DNA of 64,000 nucleotides from Elizabethkingia argenteiflava (GTDB taxonomy: Bacteria > Bacteroidota > Bacteroidia > Flavobacteriales > Weeksellaceae). The stretch covers positions 1 to 64,000 of the forward strand of contig NZ_JAAABJ010000518.1 of assembly GCF_009904105.1 (NCBI RefSeq). Reading direction: 5' to 3'. Positions 62,886 through 64,000 of the stretch are shown here, piece by piece. The notes under the pieces are model-generated. The model was not told the origin of the DNA. It worked only from the letters and a program-made list of their open reading frames with translations, and did no database searches. How positions within the stretch are numbered: position 1 is the first letter of the stretch; each line of letters starts with the position of its first letter. Both the position numbers and the translations under genes were made by a program.

Positions 62886-63791
62886 ATGGTAGGAAGAAGA
62901 CAGCTTCGCGAGAAAATAGTACAGACGCTTTATGCAAATCAACAAAATCCCAAAAGCGTTGATATCGTGCTCAGAAATATGATGAAGGAGATAAATAAGA
63001 TATACGACTTGTATGTCTATGAACTTAATTTTTTAGTGGCTCTCCATCAGCTTGCGGAGGAGCAAATTGAAATTGGGAAAAGAAAATATATTAAATCTGA
63101 GGAAGAGATTAACCCCAATCTTAAATTTGTAGAGAATAAAATTTTATTGCAGATTCTCCATAATACCGATAGAATAGATTATACATCCTCCAATAGGCAA
63201 TTGAATTGGGATACGGATGATGAATTAGTGGTAAAAACATATCAAAGAATAAAGTCAGGGAAGCGATATAAAGATTATATGGCATCCTCTGAAAATAATT
63301 TTGAGCAAGATCAAAAGTTTATAGGGAAACTCTTCTTGCGTTACATTGCAGAAAATGAAGATTTGCATGATTTTTTTGAGAGTAGAGAAATCACGTGGGC
63401 AGATAACTTGCATATTGCAAATTCGCTGATTCAGAAAACCATAGGTTTTATGAAGCCGGATATAGAATCACATACTTTGATTAGGATTATCAAGAATTAT
63501 GAAGATGAAAGTTTTGCTAAAACCTTGTTAGCCCAAACAGCCCTTAATTGGGAACGAAATGAAAATAAACTAGAAGAGAGACTTCAGAATTGGGATTTGG
63601 AAAGAATTTCTCTTATGGACAAAGTAATTCTTATTACAGCCCTCAGTGAAATGGACGAATTTAAACTCACACCTTCCTCCATTATTATCAATGAATATAT
63701 TGAAATTGCAAAAATCTTTTCTTCTGAAAAATCTAATATATTTATTAATGGTATTTTGGATAAATACGCCAAGGATTGTTCAAGAATTTAA
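62886..63791 (+). CDS. nusB: Transcription antitermination factor NusB
   Basis: 301 residues from the ATG at 62886 (MVGRRQLREKIVQTLYANQQ). It is about twice the length of E. coli NusB (139), with the NusB fold in the C-terminal half (about 180-301, ending with the DKVILITALSEMDEFKLTPSSIIINEYIEIAK signature in pieces) and a helical N-terminal extension usual in Bacteroidota. Acts with NusE in rRNA antitermination. A lipoprotein gene starts 16 bp downstream. Confidence 0.93.
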   Translation: MVGRRQLREKIVQTLYANQQNPKSVDIVLRNMMKEINKIYDLYVYELNFLVALHQLAEEQIEIGKRKYIKSEEEINPNLKFVENKILLQILHNTDRIDYTSSNRQLNWDTDDELVVKTYQRIKSGKRYKDYMASSENNFEQDQKFIGKLFLRYIAENEDLHDFFESREITWADNLHIANSLIQKTIGFMKPDIESHTLIRIIKNYEDESFAKTLLAQTALNWERNENKLEERLQNWDLERISLMDKVILITALSEMDEFKLTPSSIIINEYIEIAKIFSSEKSNIFINGILDKYAKDCSRI

Positions 63792-63807
63792 AAAATATTA
63801 TCTCCAT

Positions 63808-64000
63808 ATGAAAAGAACGTCACACTTATTGATATTTTTACTTTCTGTTTTAACTTTCACAGCATGTAAAAAACAGGATAAAAATCAAGTCTTTAAAAAT
63901 AAAATTGATAGCGATCAAAACTCGGTTGCAGTTCATAACCAGGATGAAGATGCCATGGCTGAGGACAAGAAACTACCCCTCACTTCTTTGGCGGTTTCAG
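63808..64000 (+). CDS. Lipoprotein N-terminus (partial, runs off right edge)
   Basis: Begins at ATG 63808 with MKRTSHLLIFLLSVLTFTACKKQDKN, a lipoprotein signal with Cys 20, followed by an acidic linker and LPLTSLAVS at the edge. In flavobacteria a DUF1573 lipoprotein commonly follows nusB, and this would fit, but the domain itself is outside the window. Confidence 0.7.
   Translation, partial: MKRTSHLLIFLLSVLTFTACKKQDKNQVFKNKIDSDQNSVAVHNQDEDAMAEDKKLPLTSLAVS

Noticed and set aside
1-64000. CRISPR array, rRNA operon, prophage or replication origin
   Set aside because: No regularly spaced repeats, rRNA sequence, phage genes or DnaA-box cluster were seen on either strand.

Overview
This AT-rich window looks like the chromosome of a Flavobacteriales bacterium, most probably in or near the Weeksellaceae (Chryseobacterium/Elizabethkingia/Riemerella group). 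The evidence is the gene content and the promoters. Genes include the Bacteroidota-type alternative GlmU, a PUR/DUF3276 protein, bacillithiol deacetylase BshB1, extended NusB, the exbB-exbD-exbD-tonB cluster and zinc-free L31 and L32. Promoters repeatedly match the Bacteroidota form TTTG-N17-20-TAnnTTTG, and Shine-Dalgarno sequences are essentially absent. The species cannot be named from the sequence alone. Nearly all of the window is core housekeeping DNA. Mobile or decayed DNA is limited to a transposase fragment at the left edge and a degraded stretch of about 1 kb near 13 kb.

Layout. 0-9.4 kb: transposase N-terminus, secreted NPP-type phosphodiesterase, GlmU-like enzyme, BrnQ transporter, L31, a MazG-AroA fusion followed by an SDR oxidoreductase, a secreted protein, TrmB and a lipoprotein. 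9.5-15.2 kb: a Crp/Fnr regulator divergent from dcuB-ansB, then a decayed gap, then aspA. Together these form an asparagine -> aspartate -> fumarate pathway with C4-dicarboxylate exchange, as expected for fumarate respiration. 15.3-17.7 kb: RuvC, a serine-hydrolase lipoprotein and a small membrane protein. 18-22.7 kb: rplM-rpsI, rpsB, tsf and guaB, with hairpin-rich leaders before rplM and rpsB. 22.7-26.4 kb (minus): an unrecognised protein with a kinase-like motif pattern, accA, gltX. 26.4-29.5 kb: a long non-coding stretch with a perfect TGTGA-N6-TCACA dyad, then two overlapping glycosyltransferases. 29.5-34.8 kb (minus): rocD, accB-accC, yceD-rpmF, pdxA. 34.8-38.7 kb: ribE, histidine kinase and trmN6 on plus; ftsE and rpmH on minus. 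39.2-43.5 kb: nrnA-like DHH phosphoesterase and a large TonB-dependent receptor. 43.5-47.7 kb (minus): alpha/beta hydrolase, dsbD, tilS. 47.8-53.5 kb: O-methyltransferase, NlpC/P60 peptidase, kdtA, leuS. 53.8-59.6 kb: exbB-exbD-exbD-tonB, a small membrane protein, a PstS-like lipoprotein and a TPR protein. 59.7-64 kb: bshB1, tRNA-His, PUR protein, ABC exporter, nusB and the start of a lipoprotein.

How the genes connect. Three of the four acetyl-CoA carboxylase subunits (accA, accB, accC) are here, and YceD-RpmF lies next to accB. The TonB energising complex at 54-57 kb could power the receptor at 40 kb. Several genes are separated by perfect A-tract/GC/T-tract hairpins acting as terminators, some probably in both directions. 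The most interesting leads are the MazG-AroA fusion, the kinase-like 348-residue protein, the 36-bp perfect palindrome in the Crp/Fnr leader, the decayed region inside the aspartate/fumarate locus, the ribosomal-protein leaders, and the CRP-consensus dyad before the glycosyltransferases.
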